The notes under the pieces were generated by a model. That model saw nothing but the letters and a program-made list of their open reading frames with translations, searched no databases and was not told the DNA's origin. Positions 22,458-35,062 of a stretch of 64,000 nucleotides of DNA are shown here, piece by piece. A program made the position numbers and the translations under genes. How positions within the stretch are numbered: position 1 is the first letter of the stretch; every line of letters begins with the position of its first letter. The DNA comes from Cephalotus follicularis (lineage: Eukaryota; Streptophyta; Magnoliopsida; Oxalidales; Cephalotaceae), in contig BDDD01000894.1 of the NCBI GenBank assembly GCA_001972305.1, forward strand, positions 204,512-268,511. The letters run 5' to 3'.

Positions 22458-23780
22458 TGTCACGCCCCGAATTCGGGAAGACAACATTAAAGCGGTAAGG
22501 CAATTAACACATAAATACAGCTAATGCAAATACCGTAAAATTTAAATTTTCCAAGGAACATTAGTTGCGGAAGCATAAAAATTCATAAGCTGTAACTCGT
22601 AACGTGCATCCCATACTACACGCTACTTAACACAAATCCGTCATTGTTAATAGCCCACAAAACGGACCGTGATCACAGTACAAAATAATACAACCCATCG
22701 ATAAACCAAACCCTAAGTACAGTACATTGTAGTCCTTTAACAACCCAGTTTATTACAAAGCATGAGAAAGTAAAACCAAGAACAAAACAACATAACATCT
22801 TGTTCTTCACTCATGCCAGTCCAACCGGTCCACTGCATCAATTTGTAAAGTAGGGGGTTAGCCTTTGTCCTCACTCGGCTAAGTCATAAAAGTAACTCGG
22901 GATCAACATTGAATGCATGTCATGTAATGTATGCATGAATGATGCAGTGCAGGAAATACCAGTTTATATATATATATATATATATATGAGAAATATATAT
23001 ATTTTAGCAATACAGTAAAAATGACAGTGGGTACATATATAAGGAAACATATGTATGCAAGAACAATACAGTTGTAACCCTGCCAGGACTACATCAACAG
23101 GCACAGAAATGTCCGAAGAGGACCAACAGGCAGTACAGTAAGTCCGTAAGAGGACCACAACAGGCAGGCAGTATATGTAACGCCGCCAACTCCTGACCTA
23201 ATGATACACTCCCACTCTGGTCCCTACTCCAGGCAACCGATCGAGGCAACAATACGGTACAGTGAGTCACCTAGCCAACTCCTGGCCCCTAGGTCAACCC
23301 TACCACTAGCCGGCGCTGGCAGCCTCCGCCATGGAACCAGTGGTTCAAGCGCAACCACATAGAAATTCACAGAGCAACCAGTGAATCAAATAGTAAACAG
23401 TGCAGTAAACGGTACAGTGGTGATCGTTTAGATCGACAACAGGCAGTTCATTTTCAAATATTTCTGAAAGTAATAAATATTTGAAAAATGTAATTTCAGT
23501 AGTAGAAATACCTTTGAACAATTAGTAGTGTAAATCGTTTAACGGTTCGTTCGAAAATACGTTATTAACCAATACATATTTTCATACTCAAAATAGCACA
23601 TTCTGAGTTCACATATGCATTTCTAAACATCACAACTTTAGAAATCATAAAGGATTTACAAACAGTAACCAAACAGGCAGTAAACAGTGTATATGCAATC
23701 CATACAAATGCTCTAATGCATCATAATCGAAATCGGGATCGTCGGGTATCAAAACCGTAAATCTGTCCAAACAAGACTCT

Positions 23781-23985
23781 GAAGCGTCGGCGTTTATTCC
23801 TTAGGCGTCGATGCTTATGTCCCTTAAGCGCCGACGTTCAGTCCCATAGCGTCAGCGCTTTTAGTGTCTAGGCATCGATATCTCTTCTCATATACGTCGA
23901 CATTTTAACGCATTCAACACATAGAACGCAGTTCACAGTACCAAGCGTCAACGCTTACCAAAGGCGTCGACGGTTTCATGCAGCA
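23781..23985. repeat. AAGCGTCGACGCTT-type motif cluster (Tekay-minus 3' LTR, downstream)
   Basis: Units include AAGCGTCGGCG, AGGCGTCGATGCTT, AAGCGCCGACGTT, AGCGTCAGCGCTT, ACGTCGACATT, AAGCGTCAACGCTT and AGGCGTCGACGG. Confidence 0.8.
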
Positions 23986-24742
23986 GTCGTCTTCTTCCTC
24001 TCAACATGACCAAACAGTGACAATTTCACCATAGTAACATGCAATCCTACATGTATACATCCCAGAAGATCAATATGCAATATCATATGACACATCCAGG
24101 ACAAGGTAGCATCATTTCAGTGACTAAAAACGGATCATCAAGCTATGAAATTCATGCATAACATCACTGAACATACACCAAGTATTGAACACAAAATACA
24201 ATTATGGCTTCCCCTACCTCTGGCCTCAAGTTAGAAGCCGAAAGTCCACCTCTTTTAGTATCCAACCAGTCACTACGAGCTTCCAGGTACGGCTTAAAGT
24301 TCCCTGGTTCGTCCCAGCAGTTGGTGTGCAAGCTCCAAGCTTCCTTTGCTCAACAATGGTGGTTGAGCTTCCTCTCTCAAGTTCTCCTACTCTCTTTTGT
24401 CACTTACAGTGTCACTGACCCTCTAGCTTTCTGTAACAGATGAGAGGGGTGAGAGGAGTCAACTTTTTATGCAGATTTCGTTGTGTCTTCTCTGCATGTT
24501 CTCCTAACTTCTTTTCCTCTCTAAAACTAGCAGCCTGGTGCAACAGGTGCCTAAACCCCCCCTTTCACAGGCCATGCACTCAGAGGTTGTCCCTCTGTCC
24601 CATGCCCTTATGTTACATGTAATTCTGGCATTAAGGGCATGCATGCCACGTTCTTAAAGCGCCTGCTACGATGCTTGAAAAGTGTCACGAAATCACCTCC
24701 CTCCGACACGTCCATCTGTTCTTATGTGTATGCAGAACACGC

Positions 24743-24857
24743 CGCAAAGCGTTGACGTTTACATGCAGGCGTCGCCGCTTATGTGTTTGAATTTAAGCGC
24801 GCGTTTCAACGGCTTAAGCGTCGACGCTCTAAATCCACGCGTCAACGCTTTAACCTC
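24743..24857. repeat. AAGCGTCGACGCTT-type motif cluster (Tekay-minus 3' LTR, upstream)
   Basis: Units include AAGCGTTGACGTT, AGGCGTCGCCGCTT, AAGCGTCGACGCTC and ACGCGTCAACGCTT. The same cluster lies at about 32049-32162 in the other LTR. Confidence 0.8.
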
Positions 24858-25048
24858 AAAACTGTGCCGTTTTCGATTTAATCCTACTCTTTTAACATTT
24901 CTTTAGCATTCTCTCTCCAAATTAACATTACAAGGGTTTGGAAAACACCATCAAAGTCAGAAAAATCCATCATTTTATTAATTCCACAATTAAAAGTACA
25001 CTTATATTGTGAAATTAGAACACACATGTAAAAGTCCCGGGCGTTACA

Positions 25049-25062
25049 TCCACCCCTCATTG
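25049..25062 (-). other. Polypurine tract of minus-strand Tekay element
   Basis: On the minus strand AATGAGGGGTGGA ends at the LTR start TGTAACGCCCGG. It is almost identical to the plus-strand copy (45302-45315). Confidence 0.85.
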
Positions 25063-25069
25063 AAAGAAT

Positions 25070-26520
25070 TTCGTCGTTGAAATTCAAAACGAGACTAGAA
25101 CAAGTGTGGGTAGCGTTCTCGGATATCCTCCTCACACTCCCAAGTTGCTTCATCCGGTCGGTGGAACTGCCATTGAACCTTGACCATGGAGATGGCTCAG
25201 TTCCTTAAAATCTGCGTCTTGCAATCTAGAATCCGTACAGGCAACTCTTCACAAGACATGTCATCTTGTACTGGAACAACATCATAATTCAGGTTATGTA
25301 ACGGGTCCGGGATATATCTCCTCAGCATAGATATATGAAAGACGTCGTGCACGTTCAACATTGCAGGAGGTAAGGCAAGCTAGTAGGCTACCTCCCCAAC
25401 TCTCTCCAAAATCTCAAAAGGACCAATGTAGCGAGGAGCTAATTTGCCCTTTTTCCCAAACCTTTACACACCCTTCCATGGTGAGACCTTTAAGAACACA
25501 TGATCGCCCACACTGAAGGTCAAAGGCCTCCTCTTAACACTGTCCGCATAACTCTTCTGCCGGCTCTGAGCAGTAAACAGCTTCTTTTTGATCATCCTGA
25601 TCTTTTCTAAAGTTTCCTCCACTAACTCAGTCCCGAGTAAAGGTCGCTCCCCGACCTTATCCCAACATACAGGAGATCTCCACTTCCTCCCATACAGTGC
25701 TTCAAAAGGTGCCATGCCGATACTGGAGTGATAGTTGTTATTATAAGAGAACTCTATCCAAGGAATGTGATCCTCCCATGTACCATCAAAATCAATAATG
25801 CAAGCCCGTAGCATATTCTCCAAGGTCTGGATGGTACGCTCAGACTGCCCATCTGTCTGAGGGTGGAAGGCAGTACTCAGGTTTAGCTTCATCCCGAAAG
25901 CTGTCTTAAACCTCTTCCAGAAGTTGGAAGTGAAGATGGCATCTCTATCACATACAATGCTGACTGGAACACCGTGTCGCCTCACTATCTCCTTCACATA
26001 CAAACGAGCTAGCTTGCTCGCAGAATCCGTAAGGTGTGTATGTAGAAAGTGTGCTGAGTTGGTGAGTCTATCCACGATAACCCACACGGCATTGTGGAGG
26101 TTCCGAGTCAGAGGAAAACCCGAAATAAAATCCAGCGTAACATGTTCCCACTTCCACTCTGGAATTGGTAAAGACTGTAGCAAACCTACCAGTCTCTGGT
26201 GCTCCGCCTTGATTGTCTTGCAAGTTAAACACCTTGCCACATACTCGGCGATCTCTCGTTTCATGCCAGGCTACCAGTAAGTCTTTTTCATATCTTGATA
26301 CATTTTAGTGCTACCAGGATGGATACTGTACAGAGATTTATGAGCCCCGTGAAGTAACTCATTCTTCAACCCTGGTTAATTCGAAAAACACACACGTCCC
26401 CGATATCTCAAAATACCATCAGCATGTACTCAAAAATCGGATTCCGAGTCCACGTTCTCCCGAATTCGTTACAACCTTGGATCGTGTGGTTGTCCATCCC
26501 TGATGTGATCCAGTAACACC
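25070..26520 (-). pseudogene. Integrase and chromodomain of minus-strand Tekay, broken
   Basis: On the minus strand an open stretch 26264-25464 carries the zinc-binding end (CLTCKTIKAEH) and the catalytic core: LDFISGFP (Asp 1), CDRDAIFTSNFW (Asp 2) and QTLENMLRACI (Glu), plus the usual NLSTAFHPQTDGQSERT. It continues with the GPF/Y-type C-terminus (KLAPRYIGPF) and a chromodomain of the Tekay type (PVRILDCKTQ, KVQWQFHRPDEATWE) to about 25070. Stops interrupt it at 26430-26432, after PWKGV (about 25464), within EVAY*LAL and after QILRN. The chromodomain would target integration to modified chromatin; the early aromatic residues are absent, as is usual for this group. Confidence 0.85.
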
Positions 26521-26522
26521 GG

Positions 26523-27320
26523 CTATACTCGCATGTTGGCCACAAAGATCCCCGGTGACTGATTGAACGGAGACCACTCTTGGAAGTCTTCTAACATCTT
26601 CCATTGCGACACCATCGCACTGGCAACCATAGCCTTGTGGCTCAAGGCATCAGCGACTACATTTGCTTTCCCCGGGTGGTACTGAACACTGCAATCATAA
26701 TCATTAAAGAATTCTACACACCTGCGTTGTCTCATGTTCAGTGTGTCCTGACAAAACAGGTACCTCAAACTCTTATGATCTGTAAAGATCTCAAACTACG
26801 CCCCATAAAGATAGTGCCTCCACTTCTGAAGGGCGAAGATAATAGCTGCAAGTTCGAGGTCATGAGTCGGGTAGTTTTCTTCATACGACTTTAGCTTCCT
26901 CGACGCATATGCAATCACTCTGCCTCGTTGCATCAATACACAGCCCAAACCCCTACCTGATGCATCACTGTAAACTGCAAAGCCCTCATTACCATCGGGT
27001 AATGCCAAGACAGGAGCAAAAACTAACCGATCCTTCAGTTCACAGAAGCTAGCTTCACAGTCTTCGTCCCAGACAAAAGGGGTCTTTTTCCGGGTCAGTC
27101 TAGTCAAGGGCTCGGCTATCCCTGAAAAGTTCTGGATGAACCTCCTGTAATACCCCACCAATCCAAGGAAACTGTGCACCTCTGTCACGTTCTTCAGTTG
27201 TGGCAAGTCTCGTACCACTTCAGTCTTTGACGGATCCACTGTCAAGCCTTCCCCAGATACGATGTGACCGAGAAAGACCACATGATCAAGCCAGAACTCA
27301 CACTTTGCCAAACTTGGCAT
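26523..27320 (-). pseudogene. RT thumb and RNase H of minus-strand Tekay, broken
   Basis: The minus-strand frame 27320-26796 covers the end of RT ([32 protein letters not shown]) and RNase H start ([38 protein letters not shown]). A TAG (CAG to TAG) interrupts after LYGA, then 26768-26523 continues RNase H ([16 protein letters not shown]). The plus-strand copy reads through the first of these positions with Gln. Confidence 0.85.
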
Positions 27321-28017
27321 ACAACCGATGTTCTCTGAGAACTTGCAATACTAGCCTCAGATGATGAGCGTGCTCGTCCTCACTCCTCGAATACACCAGT
27401 ATGTCATCAATAAATATCACAACAAACTGGTCCAGGTATGGTCAGAATACATCATTCATCAAGGACATAAAAGCTGCCAGTGCATTGGTAACACCGAATG
27501 GCATCACCAAGAACTCGTAGTGGCCATACCATGTCTGGAAGGCAGTGTTCTCAATGTCTCCATCCCTGACTCTCAGTTGGTAATAACCTGACCTTAAGTC
27601 GAGCTTGGAAAACACCCTTGATCCTTGCAACTAGTCAAACAACTCCTTAATATGGGGCAAAGGACACTTGTTCTTGATAGTTTCCTTGTTCAACATTCTG
27701 TAGTCGATGCAGAGCCTCATCGACCCATCCTTCTTCTTGACAAACAGTGCAGGCGCACCCCACGGAGAAACACTAGGTCGAATAAAAATCTTATCGATCA
27801 GATCTTGCAACTGTAATTTCAGTTCCCTCAATTCTACAGGGGCCATTCTATATGGTGCTTTAGAAATAGGAGCTGTACCTAGTATAAGATCGATAACAAA
27901 CTCCGTATTTCTATTCGGTGGCAAAGATCCCAAGTCATCAGGAAATACATCTGGAAATTCGCACACAACTAGAATTTCCTCCAAGCTCAAGCCTTTCTCT
28001 TTCCTTCGATCAATCAC
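27321..28017 (-). pseudogene. Reverse transcriptase of minus-strand Tekay, broken
   Basis: On the minus strand 28017-27631 carries the RT fingers ([51 protein letters not shown]). A stop follows KELFD, then the palm region [15 protein letters not shown] and [12 protein letters not shown] at 27442-27444 interrupts after MNDVF. The catalytic FIDD lies at 27403-27414, still in a readable frame. The same TGA codon is present in the plus-strand copy. Confidence 0.88.
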
Positions 28018-28079
28018 ATGGGCCAGATATCCCTCACATCCCTTCTCTAGGTATCTCGATGATCAAATAAAGGATATGA

Positions 28080-28494
28080 TCAGTGTCGAGAACCCTTTGT
28101 CTCCCTTGAACTGAAAAGTCGTTCCATCGGGCAGACAAAAATCCACAGTTTTATTGTAACAATCCCTACGAGCACGGTGTGCTGATAGCCAATCCATCCC
28201 AATATAACATCGAAGTCACAGATAGGCAGCACTATTAAATCTGCATACAAAGGAATGCCTGCCATAGACATCTCACAGCCTCTATATACAGAGTTGGTGT
28301 ACATCGAAGTCCCGGTCAGTGTACTCACATTAAGTATGTATGACATGCAGTCAGGGGCGACATCTAAGCAAGATGCAAAACGTGCAGATATAAAAGAATG
28401 CGGTGCTCCGGAATCCATCAATACTCTAGTAGAAAAACCATATATGTACAGGGTACCTCCAACAACAGAAGTCGACTTTGGAACCTCTGTTTGA
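28080..28494 (-). pseudogene. Aspartic protease of minus-strand Tekay
   Basis: The minus-strand frame from 28421 reads MMDSGAPHSFISARFASCLD; DSGA is the expected active-site triplet. The upstream part lies to about 28494. VILGWIG corresponds to the second conserved glycine-rich flap but carries changes, and the frame shifts near 28190. The protease would cut Gag-Pol. The plus-strand copy has lost the DSG. Confidence 0.8.
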
Positions 28495-29662
28495 GCAAGT
28501 ACAAAAACTCAACCTTTTGTGATGCCCTTGCCGGTGTCCTTCTTCTGTGACGGTCCCGTCGCTGCACCACTACAACTCCCCGGCCCAGTAGGTGCTGTCG
28601 CAGAACTCTTCGAACAGTCCTTCACTGAGTGACCAGGTGCCCCACACCTCAGGCGCCAACCATTGAACCTCCAGCAATCTTTCTGTTGGTGGCCTGTACG
28701 ACCACAAAAATAGCAACCTCCGGATCTAGCATTACTCCGTTTGTTGGGAGTACCCTGTGAAGCTGTCTGTTGAGACTTGTTCTTAGATGACTTCGTCGAA
28801 GAACCCCCATCTTACCATTTTGATGATGCCGGTCAGGACTGTGTAGGACTCTGTTTACTCTGCTGTGCGCGAGCTTTCTCAGCTCGGTCTTCGCTGGATA
28901 TTGTCTCCAACAGTCTTGCTTTCTGAGCAACCTCCACAAAAGTCAAAAGATCCATAGCTCTAATTCTTGATCGAAGATCCGGTCGCAGACCTCTCAGGAA
29001 TCTCCGAATCTTCTTCTCTTCATCAGCTACCAGATAAGGTGAATGTCTGGACAGCTCCATGAATCTTGCTTGATACTCTGCCACAGTCATCTCTCCCTGT
29101 CGCAACTCCAAGAGCTTCGTCTCTCATCGCTCTTGCTCAATACGCGGAACATAAGTCTCCAAAAACTCCGTCTGGAATCTGTCCCAAGTGTTGTCCAGTC
29201 TCTGTGATGCCCATTTTTCTTTGACCATTTCCCACCAATGAGTGGCCTCACCCCATAGGCGGTATACAGTAAACTTCAGCTTTTTAGTGTCAGTAAAGTC
29301 CATCACTTCAAAGATTTTCTCCATGTCCTGCAGCCATCTCTCAGCAAAAGTAGCATAAAGTCCCCCCAGAAGCTGAGTGGATTAATCCTGATGAACTTTT
29401 CAATGTCCCTTCCAAACTGGTTATTATCCTCTCCCGGGTAGTGATCGGGAGCTCTATGCTGCAGTCGATCTTGTGCATAGTACTGGTGCATCTCCTCCGT
29501 ATTAGCCCTATTAAAGGCCATCTGTTGTTGAAAATAGTCCGCAATCCGGGCCATCGGATCTCTGTCATCTTGGGGAATATTCATCCCTTGCGGAATATTT
29601 GCTTCCTCAGGGGCATTAGCTCCAACAGCTCTAGCTCTAGCACGTGTTCTCCTTCGGTCCAT
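28495..29662 (-). pseudogene. Gag of minus-strand Tekay, broken
   Basis: It starts MDRRRTRARARAVGANAPEE on the minus strand at 29662. The capsid region spans several frames (29303-29662, 29124-29324, 28833-29111), including LELRQGEMTVAEYQARFMEL-like sequence, so frameshifts lie near 29310 and 29120. Two zinc knuckles follow at about 28630-28725: CYFCGRTGHQQKDC is intact, but the second reads RLRC where the plus-strand copy has CLRC, so its first cysteine is lost. Confidence 0.82.
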
Positions 29663-29758
29663 TGGTTCCTATAAGAAGGTTGGCGGTTAGTCACGACTTT
29701 AGGAAAACAATTCATTAATTTCCAAGGAAATTATCCTACCTATGCATATATGGAATAT

Positions 29759-29770
29759 GCTCTGATACCA
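29759..29770 (-). other. Primer binding site of minus-strand Tekay element
   Basis: The minus strand reads TGGTATCAGAGC a few bases after the 5' LTR end, an exact initiator Met tRNA complement. Confidence 0.9.
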
Positions 29771-31082
29771 CTCTTGTCACGCCCCGAATTCGGGAAGACA
29801 ACATTAAAGCGGTAAGGCAATTAACCCATAAATACAGCTTATGCAAATATAGTAAAATTTAAATTTTCCAAGGAACATCAGTTGCGGAAGCATAAAAATT
29901 CATAAGCTGTAACTCGTAACGTGCATCCCATACCACACGCTACTTAACACAAATCCGTCATTGTTAATAGCCCACAAAACGGAGCGTGATCACAGTACAA
30001 AATAATACAACCCATCGTTAAACCAAACCATAAGTACAATACATTGTAGTCCTTTAACAACCCAGTTTAATAAAAAGCATGAGAAAGTAAATCCAAGAAC
30101 AAAACAACATAACAACTTGTTCTTCGAACATGCCAGTCCAACCAGTCCACTGCATCAATCTGTAAAGTAGGGGGTTAGCCTTTGTCCTCACTCGGCTAAG
30201 TCATAAAAGTAACTCGGGATCAACATTGAATGCATGTCATGTGATGTATGCATGAATGATGCAGTGCAGGAAATACCAGTTTATATATATATATGAGAAA
30301 TATATATATTTTAGCCATACAGTAAAAATGACAGTGGGTACATATATAAGGAAACATATGTATGCAAGAACAGTACAGTTGTAACCCGGCCAGGGCTACA
30401 TCAACAGGCACAGAAATGTCCGAAGAGGACCAACAGGTAGTACAGTAAGTCCGTAAGAGGACCACAACAGGCAGGCAGTATATGTAACGCCGGCAACTCC
30501 TGGCCCCACGCTACACTCCCACTCCGGTCCCTACTCCAGGCAACCGAGTGAGGCAACGGTACAGTATAGTGAGTCACCCAGCCAACTCCTGGCCCCTAGG
30601 TCAACCCTACCACTAGCCGATGCTGGCAGGCTCGGCCATGCAACCAGTGGTTCAAGCACAACCACATAGAAATTCACAGAGCAACCAGTGAATCAAATAG
30701 TAAACAGTGCAGTAAACGGAACAGTGGTGATCGTTTAGATCGACAACAGGCAGTTCATTTTCAAATATTTCTGAAAGTAATAAATATTTGAAATATGTAA
30801 TTTCAGTAGTAGAAATACCTTTGAACAATCAGTAGTGTAAATCGTTTACCAGTTCGTTCAAAAATACGTTATTAACCAATACATATTTTTATACTCAAAA
30901 TAGCACATTTCGAGTTCACATATGCAATTCTAAACATCACAACTTCAGAAATCATAAACGATTTACAAACAGTAATCAAACAGACAGTAAACAGTGTATA
31001 TGCAATGCATACAAATGCTCTAATGCTTCCTATGCGAAATCGGGATCGTCGGGTATCAAAACCATAAATCTGTCCAAACATG

Positions 31083-31290
31083 ACTCTAAAGCGTCGGTGT
31101 TTATTCCTTAGGCATCGACGCTTATGTCCCTTAAGAGTCGACGTTCAGTCCCATAGCGTCAGCGCTTTCAGTGTCTGGGCGTTGATATCTCTTCTCATAG
31201 ACGTCGATGTTTTAAGGCATTCAACACATACAACGTAGTTCATAGTACCAAGCGTCGACGCTTACCAAAGGCGTCGACGGTTTCATGCAA
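31083..31290. repeat. AAGCGTCGACGCTT-type motif cluster (Tekay-minus 5' LTR, downstream)
   Basis: Units include AAAGCGTCGGTG, GGCATCGACGCTT, AGAGTCGACGTT, AGCGTCAGCGCTT, AAGCGTCGACGCTT (perfect palindrome, about 31251) and GGCGTCGACGG. Confidence 0.8.
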
Positions 31291-32048
31291 CAGTCGTCTT
31301 CTTCCTCTAAAAATGACCAAACAGTGATAATTTCACCATAGTAACATGCAATCCCACATGTATACATCCCAGAAGATGGATATGCAATATCGTATGACAC
31401 ATCTAGTACAAGGTAGCATCATTTCAGTGACTAAAAACGGATCATCAAGCTATGAAATTCATGCATAACATCACTGAACATACACCAAGTATTGAACACA
31501 AAATACAATTATGGCTTCCCCTACCTCTGGCCTCAAGTTAGAAGCCGAAAGTCCACCTCTTTTAGTATCCAACCAGTCACTTCGAGCTTCCAGGTACGGC
31601 TTAAAGTTCCCTGGTTCATCCCAGCAGTTGGTGTGCAAGCTCCAAGCTTCCTTTGCTCAACAATGGTGGTTGAGCTTCCTCTCTCAAGTTCTCCTGCTCT
31701 CTTTTGTCACTTACAGTGTCACTGCCCTCTATCTTTCTGTAACAGATGATAGGGGTAAGAGCAGTCGACTTTTTATGCAGATTTCATTGTGTCTTCTCTG
31801 CATGTTCTCCTAACTTCTTTTCCTATCTCAAACTGGCAGCCTGGTGCAACAAGTGCCCAAACCTCCCCTTTCACAGGCCATGCACTCAGAGGTTGTCCCT
31901 CTGTCCCATGCCCTTTTATTGCAGGTAATTCTTGCATTAAGGGCATGAATGCCACGTTCTTAAAGCGCCTGCTACGATGCTTGAAAAGTGTCACGAAATC
32001 ACCTCCCTGTGACACGTCCATCCGCTGTTATGTGTATGCAGAACACGC

Positions 32049-32162
32049 CGCAAAGCGTCGACGTTTACATGCAGGCGTCGGCGCTTATGTGTTTGAATTT
32101 TAGTGCGTGTTTTAATGGCTTAAGTGTCGACTCTCTAAATCCAGGCGTCAGCGCTTTAACCT
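32049..32162. repeat. AAGCGTCGACGCTT-type motif cluster (Tekay-minus 5' LTR, upstream)
   Basis: Units include AAGCGTCGACGTT, AGGCGTCGGCGCTT, AAGTGTCGACTCTC and AGGCGTCAGCGCTT. Confidence 0.8.
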
Positions 32163-32359
32163 CAAAACTGTGCCATTTTCGATTTAATCCTACTCTCTTA
32201 ACATTTCTTTAGCATTCACTCTCCAAATTGACATTACAAGGGTTTGGAAAACACCATCAAAGTCAGAAAAATCCAACATTTTATTAATTCCACAATTAAA
32301 ACTACACTTATATTGTGAAATTACAACACACATATAAAAATCCCGGGCGTTACAGTAAT

Positions 32360-34701
32360 CACACTCCCAAAGGAGGAATCAACAGTTTATAATGGGGCTC
32401 AGCCCTCAGTAAACCATAATTTAAAACAGTAAACACAGGTTGTGCTCAGCCTCAACCATTTCAACTAGTAATAAAAGTAAATCTATAGGGCTCGGACCTT
32501 TAAAAGCAAAACTATCAAGGAAAGAGTTTATATGAAAACATAAGTAAATGCATAATTTAAATGCTAATGTCGTTATGCTATGCTTGTGTTGAAATCCTGG
32601 TAGCATGCACTGCCCTCGTGATCCATCATCTACTGAACAGATCTAACAATCATCTTGCCTCTATCTGGAAGGGGGAAAGAAAAAGGAGGGGGTTAGTCCA
32701 AATGACTAAGTGAGTAGAAACAAAATACATCTCCCATAACTATAAACCAAATAAAAAGAGAATAAAATAAGCTCAAAGTAGAATATAAAGTAAATCCACG
32801 GCATACAATGACAACAAATAAGATAAGATCCACACAGATAGCATGATCACAAAGGTCAACAAAATCCTCAAGGAAATCAAGATCCACCCAGGATATCAAG
32901 ACCACAAATGGATATTGAGATTACAAGGGATATCTATATTCTTGATACGTAAACGAAATCCACAAAACAGATCCACAAGGGTAACAAGATCATTTCAATA
33001 CTTAATAATTAATTTCCACAAATATGAACATATACATTAACAAAACGTCATGAATGAAACTTAGAAGACAACGATAAATGTTTCACTAAACATTCTCAGA
33101 GTTCAAGACTTCCAAAGTACCATAAAATCAGAGTACATGAAAATATCAATAATCACGGATATGATCAAGAATATAAACTCATGCTGGATAGAATCAATAA
33201 ATGAAAGAAATGAAAGACCATCATGGCTCCATGAAAGAACGCTCAAACTCATCAAATGAAATAACGTAAGAATCCAAGAAACAATCCCGTTGATCAAGTC
33301 AATACTCTACAACACAATAGACTCCCAATGAAACAACCAGTGACTCAACAAGGAGGTCCACTAAACAATTACCTTACTCAAGACAATAATCAAATATATA
33401 AGAGTCACAATAATATCAAATATCTAGATATCAAAGCATAAAGACATGATCATAACTGAAATGATAGTATCAATATCAAGAATGTAATATATGCCCAAAA
33501 ATATCATAAACATATAAGAGGATGCTGGTACATATCATGTCACTGCCTCATATCCCCGCCAAAACAAATGGCGTAATATCATAACCGTTGCAACAATAAT
33601 ATCAGGCCAATAGGCTACAGGATGTGATCACCATCCATCATACACGGGTGCAGAGTGCGTATGGTAAGCATAGAATCCAAACCTCGTATGAGGGGTCGGC
33701 ATATACCGCACGGACCCTGGCCCTCACCAAGAAAACCCGCACGCACACTCAACCTCATCCGAGAAACCCGCGTGCAATATATATATATATCAAAAACCAA
33801 TCACAGTCCAATAGGAGGGTAATGGAGTAGCTCTGATGCACTCACACTCAGCATACCATCATAGACAATAGTATGCCGCAGATCCAGGTATGGAACCCAT
33901 GGGCAGTTTCCACATAACACCCCATCATAGACCAATGGGCCTGTTAAGTAGAGTTGAGCGTCGAACATATACCTCTCCATGGACCGGTAATACATATCAG
34001 AGAACCCGGTACCCAGCATCAGAGTATATCATAGTATAACAATATAACAAGTCACAATATCACAAACGTGAGAAGGTGACCAAGTCACCCAGAACATTAG
34101 GCATTTACCGCTCGGAATCATATCACAATGATGAATATAACAACAAAAGACAACCGGGATACAAATCCCAACCAATATCACCATCTCAAGGCAATAGGGC
34201 ACATATGGAATGATATGACTCTCAAACAATGACGAAGTGAATATCGCAATGAATTAACATATCGAATACGAGAATCAATACAAATCAACAAATTTGGCTC
34301 TTAATAGTCATCCCATAATAGAATCCAAAAAGGGCACCAATATCATCAAGAACAAGTACAATGAGAGTAAGGGAAGAGAATCTCTTACTAAAAAGCACAT
34401 AGCTCTCACAACAATGATCTCTCGAAATGGATAAAGATTTTCCAACGATACCCATAATAAGGTTCAACTATAACGATACGGAGATGGAAAGAATATAATA
34501 GCAATAGCAACAAAGTACATCTCCGTAGGAGCCAAACAGATATACAACAGCAACAAAAAACAGATATATCCACAGGAGCCAATGAGGATATAATAACAAG
34601 GAGACAAGGTGGGTATACAATCATTCAATGTGTCATATCAATATGAATGTTCAATTGGAATACCAATAGAGGGCTCAAAGCAAACAATTAAGGAATCGAT
34701 T
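32360..34701 (-). mobile_element. LARD middle LTR (LTR-b), fragment 2
   Basis: It continues LTR-b after the Tekay-minus insertion, colinear with LTR-a about 5860-8175 and LTR-c about 54230-56540. It is cut at 34701 by the plus-strand Tekay element (TSD CGATT at 34697-34701 and 48029-48033). No conserved reading frame. Confidence 0.85.
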
Positions 34702-34905
34702 TGTATCGGCCGGGACCTTTGTTATGGTAATATTCCAACTTGAAATGTAATCTTATTATTGAATTAATGAGAATGGCATAATTTCTGACTTAGATGATGC
34801 TTTCAAAAATTTAAATGGTTGGATTTTGGAAGAGGGAATGTTTGAAATGTTAAATAAATGTTAAATGATGCAATAAGAGGCAAAACGGTATAGTTTTGGG
34901 ATAAA

Positions 34906-35062
34906 CGCGTCGATGTCTTTGGAAAGACATCGACGCCTATGGGAATAAAGGGCGCACGTGAATGCATGTGCATGCACGTCAATGTAGACGAAGACATCGA
35001 CACCCTCGTATGAAGGAGGAAAAGACATCGACGTCTAAGGAAGACGTCGACGTCTTTGAAGA
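34906..35062. repeat. AAAGACATCGACGTCTTT motif cluster (Tekay-plus 5' LTR, upstream)
   Basis: Units include GCGTCGATGTCTTTGG, GGAAAGACATCGACGCC, GAAGACATCGACACC, AAAGACATCGACGTC and GAAGACGTCGACGTCTTTG, the last a near-perfect palindrome. The same cluster is at 45509-45662 in the 3' LTR. Confidence 0.85.

Larger units (their letters stand above)
22458..25048 (-). repeat. 3' LTR of minus-strand Tekay element
   Basis: The plus strand opens TGTCACGCCCCGAATTCGGG and ends GGGCGTTACA. It holds two palindrome clusters of the AAGCGTCGACGCTT type (23781-23985 and 24743-24857) and a (TA)n run at about 22966-22989. In element orientation the 24.8-kb cluster is upstream and the 23.9-kb cluster downstream. 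Confidence 0.9.
22458..32354 (-). mobile_element. Ty3/gypsy Tekay/Del chromovirus, complete structure, minus strand
   Basis: A 9.9-kb element with 2.59-kb LTRs (22458-25048, 29775-32354), both TG...CA, and an exact 5-bp TSD GTAAT. The primer site is at 29759-29770 and the polypurine tract at 25049-25062. Coding order on the minus strand is gag, protease, RT, RNase H, integrase, chromodomain. All parts are recognisable but broken by stops and frameshifts. In the first roughly 225 aligned bases of the LTRs I count 7 differences, so the insertion is not very recent. It sits in LARD LTR-b. Confidence 0.92.
29775..32354 (-). repeat. 5' LTR of minus-strand Tekay element
   Basis: Copy of 22458-25048 with scattered substitutions. 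Palindrome clusters lie at 31083-31290 and 32049-32162. It ends at 32354, followed by the TSD GTAAT (32355-32359). Confidence 0.9.
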